Of a DNA stretch of 64,000 nucleotides, positions 63,611 to 64,000 are shown piece after piece. The position numbers and the translations under genes are program-made. This stretch comes from Aphanomyces cochlioides (Eukaryota; Oomycota; Saprolegniomycetes; Saprolegniales; Verrucalvaceae). The stretch spans positions 1,470,235-1,534,234 of the forward strand of contig JAHQRK010000021.1 of the NCBI GenBank assembly GCA_019828595.1, read 5' to 3'. The notes beneath the pieces are model-generated. The model was given only the letters and a program-made list of their open reading frames with translations, was not told where the DNA came from and searched no databases. Position 1 is the first letter of the stretch; each line of letters starts with the position of its first letter.

Positions 63611-64000
63611 GGTTTGGGGGTTTGGGGGTTTGGGGGTTTGGGGGTTTGGGGGTTTGGGGGTTTGGGGGTTTGGGGGTTTGGGGGTTTGGGGGGGGGTTTG
63701 GGGGTTTGGGGGTTTGGGGGTTTGGGGGTTTGGGGGTTTGGGGGTTTGGGGGTTTGGGGGTTTGGGGGTTTGGGGGTTGGGGGGGTTTGGGGGTTTGGGG
63801 GTTTGGGGGTTTGGGGGTTTGGGGGTTTGGGGTTTTTGGGGGTTTGGGGGTTTGGGGGTTTGGGGGTTTGGGGTTTGGGGGTTTGGGGGTTTGGGGGTTT
63901 GGGGGTTTGGGGGTTTGGGGGTTTGGGGGTTTGGGGGTTTGGGGGTTTGGGGGTTTGGGGGTTTGGGGGTTTGGGGGTTTGGGGGTTTGGGGGTTTGGGG
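63611..64000 (+). repeat. terminal TTTGGGGG array (telomere-like)
   Basis: About 48 head-to-tail copies of the 8-mer TTTGGGGG with a few length variants (extra G runs near 63690 and 63780, one TTTTTGGGGG near 63833), running to the window edge. The G-rich strand reads 5'->3' toward the right end, the polarity of a right-hand chromosome terminus. The usual oomycete unit is TTTAGGG, so this would be an unusual telomere or a telomere-derived satellite. Confidence 0.85.

Noticed and set aside
63611..64000. Simple microsatellite or assembly artefact
   Set aside because: Possible, but the polarity, the abutting retroelement and matching degenerate units at inner junctions favour a telomeric origin; not fully excluded.
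1..64000. Bacterial or viral origin of the window
   Set aside because: Spliced eukaryotic genes with GT-AG introns, eukaryotic transposon families and a telomere-like end rule it out.

Overview
The window reads as the right end of a nuclear chromosome or contig from an oomycete-like stramenopile. The genus is not provable from sequence alone. Compact gene structure, GT-AG introns of only about 35-56 nt and the mix of transposons suggest a Saprolegniales-type water mould. No tRNA, rRNA or CRISPR array was recognised.

Region 1 (1-18.6 kb) is dense host sequence: the 3' end of an unknown gene, a WD40 protein, a LYR-motif/ApaG fusion (4 exons), an SREK1IP1-like zinc-knuckle splicing factor (3 exons), a PH-domain phosphatidylinositol 4-kinase (6 exons), three tandem paralogous MFS transporters, a coiled-coil/leucine-rich-repeat protein and an NRAMP metal transporter. 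Most exon joins were worked out by frame and GT-AG phase. Some neighbours are almost touching: the WD40 and ApaG stop codons face each other 2 bp apart.

Region 2 (18.6-57 kb) is a transposon graveyard holding one stranded host gene, a fourth MFS paralogue at 22.8-24.2 kb. It contains PIF/Harbinger-type elements, a nearly intact mariner with TIRs, a long-TIR foldback element built from ~21-bp units, a 270-bp MITE present twice, two decayed MULEs, a decayed Ty1/copia element and a relic hAT. Two nested insertions can be proved from target-site duplications plus restoration of the host reading frame: a DDE element inside a Harbinger transposase (33.5-34.9 kb), and a three-level nest in which a pogo element sits in a hAT element that sits in a mariner transposase (48.1-53.7 kb).

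Region 3 (57-64 kb) is the most interesting part. Two related Penelope-like retroelements lie head to tail on the minus strand. Each has a small basic ORF1 and a reverse transcriptase with no GIY-YIG endonuclease. Their 3' ends face the centromere and abut G-rich telomere-like DNA. A hairpin at each 3' end shows compensatory base changes. The distal copy runs straight into ~390 bp of TTTGGGGG repeats at the window end. This is the arrangement expected of elements that prime on chromosome ends and so extend telomeres.
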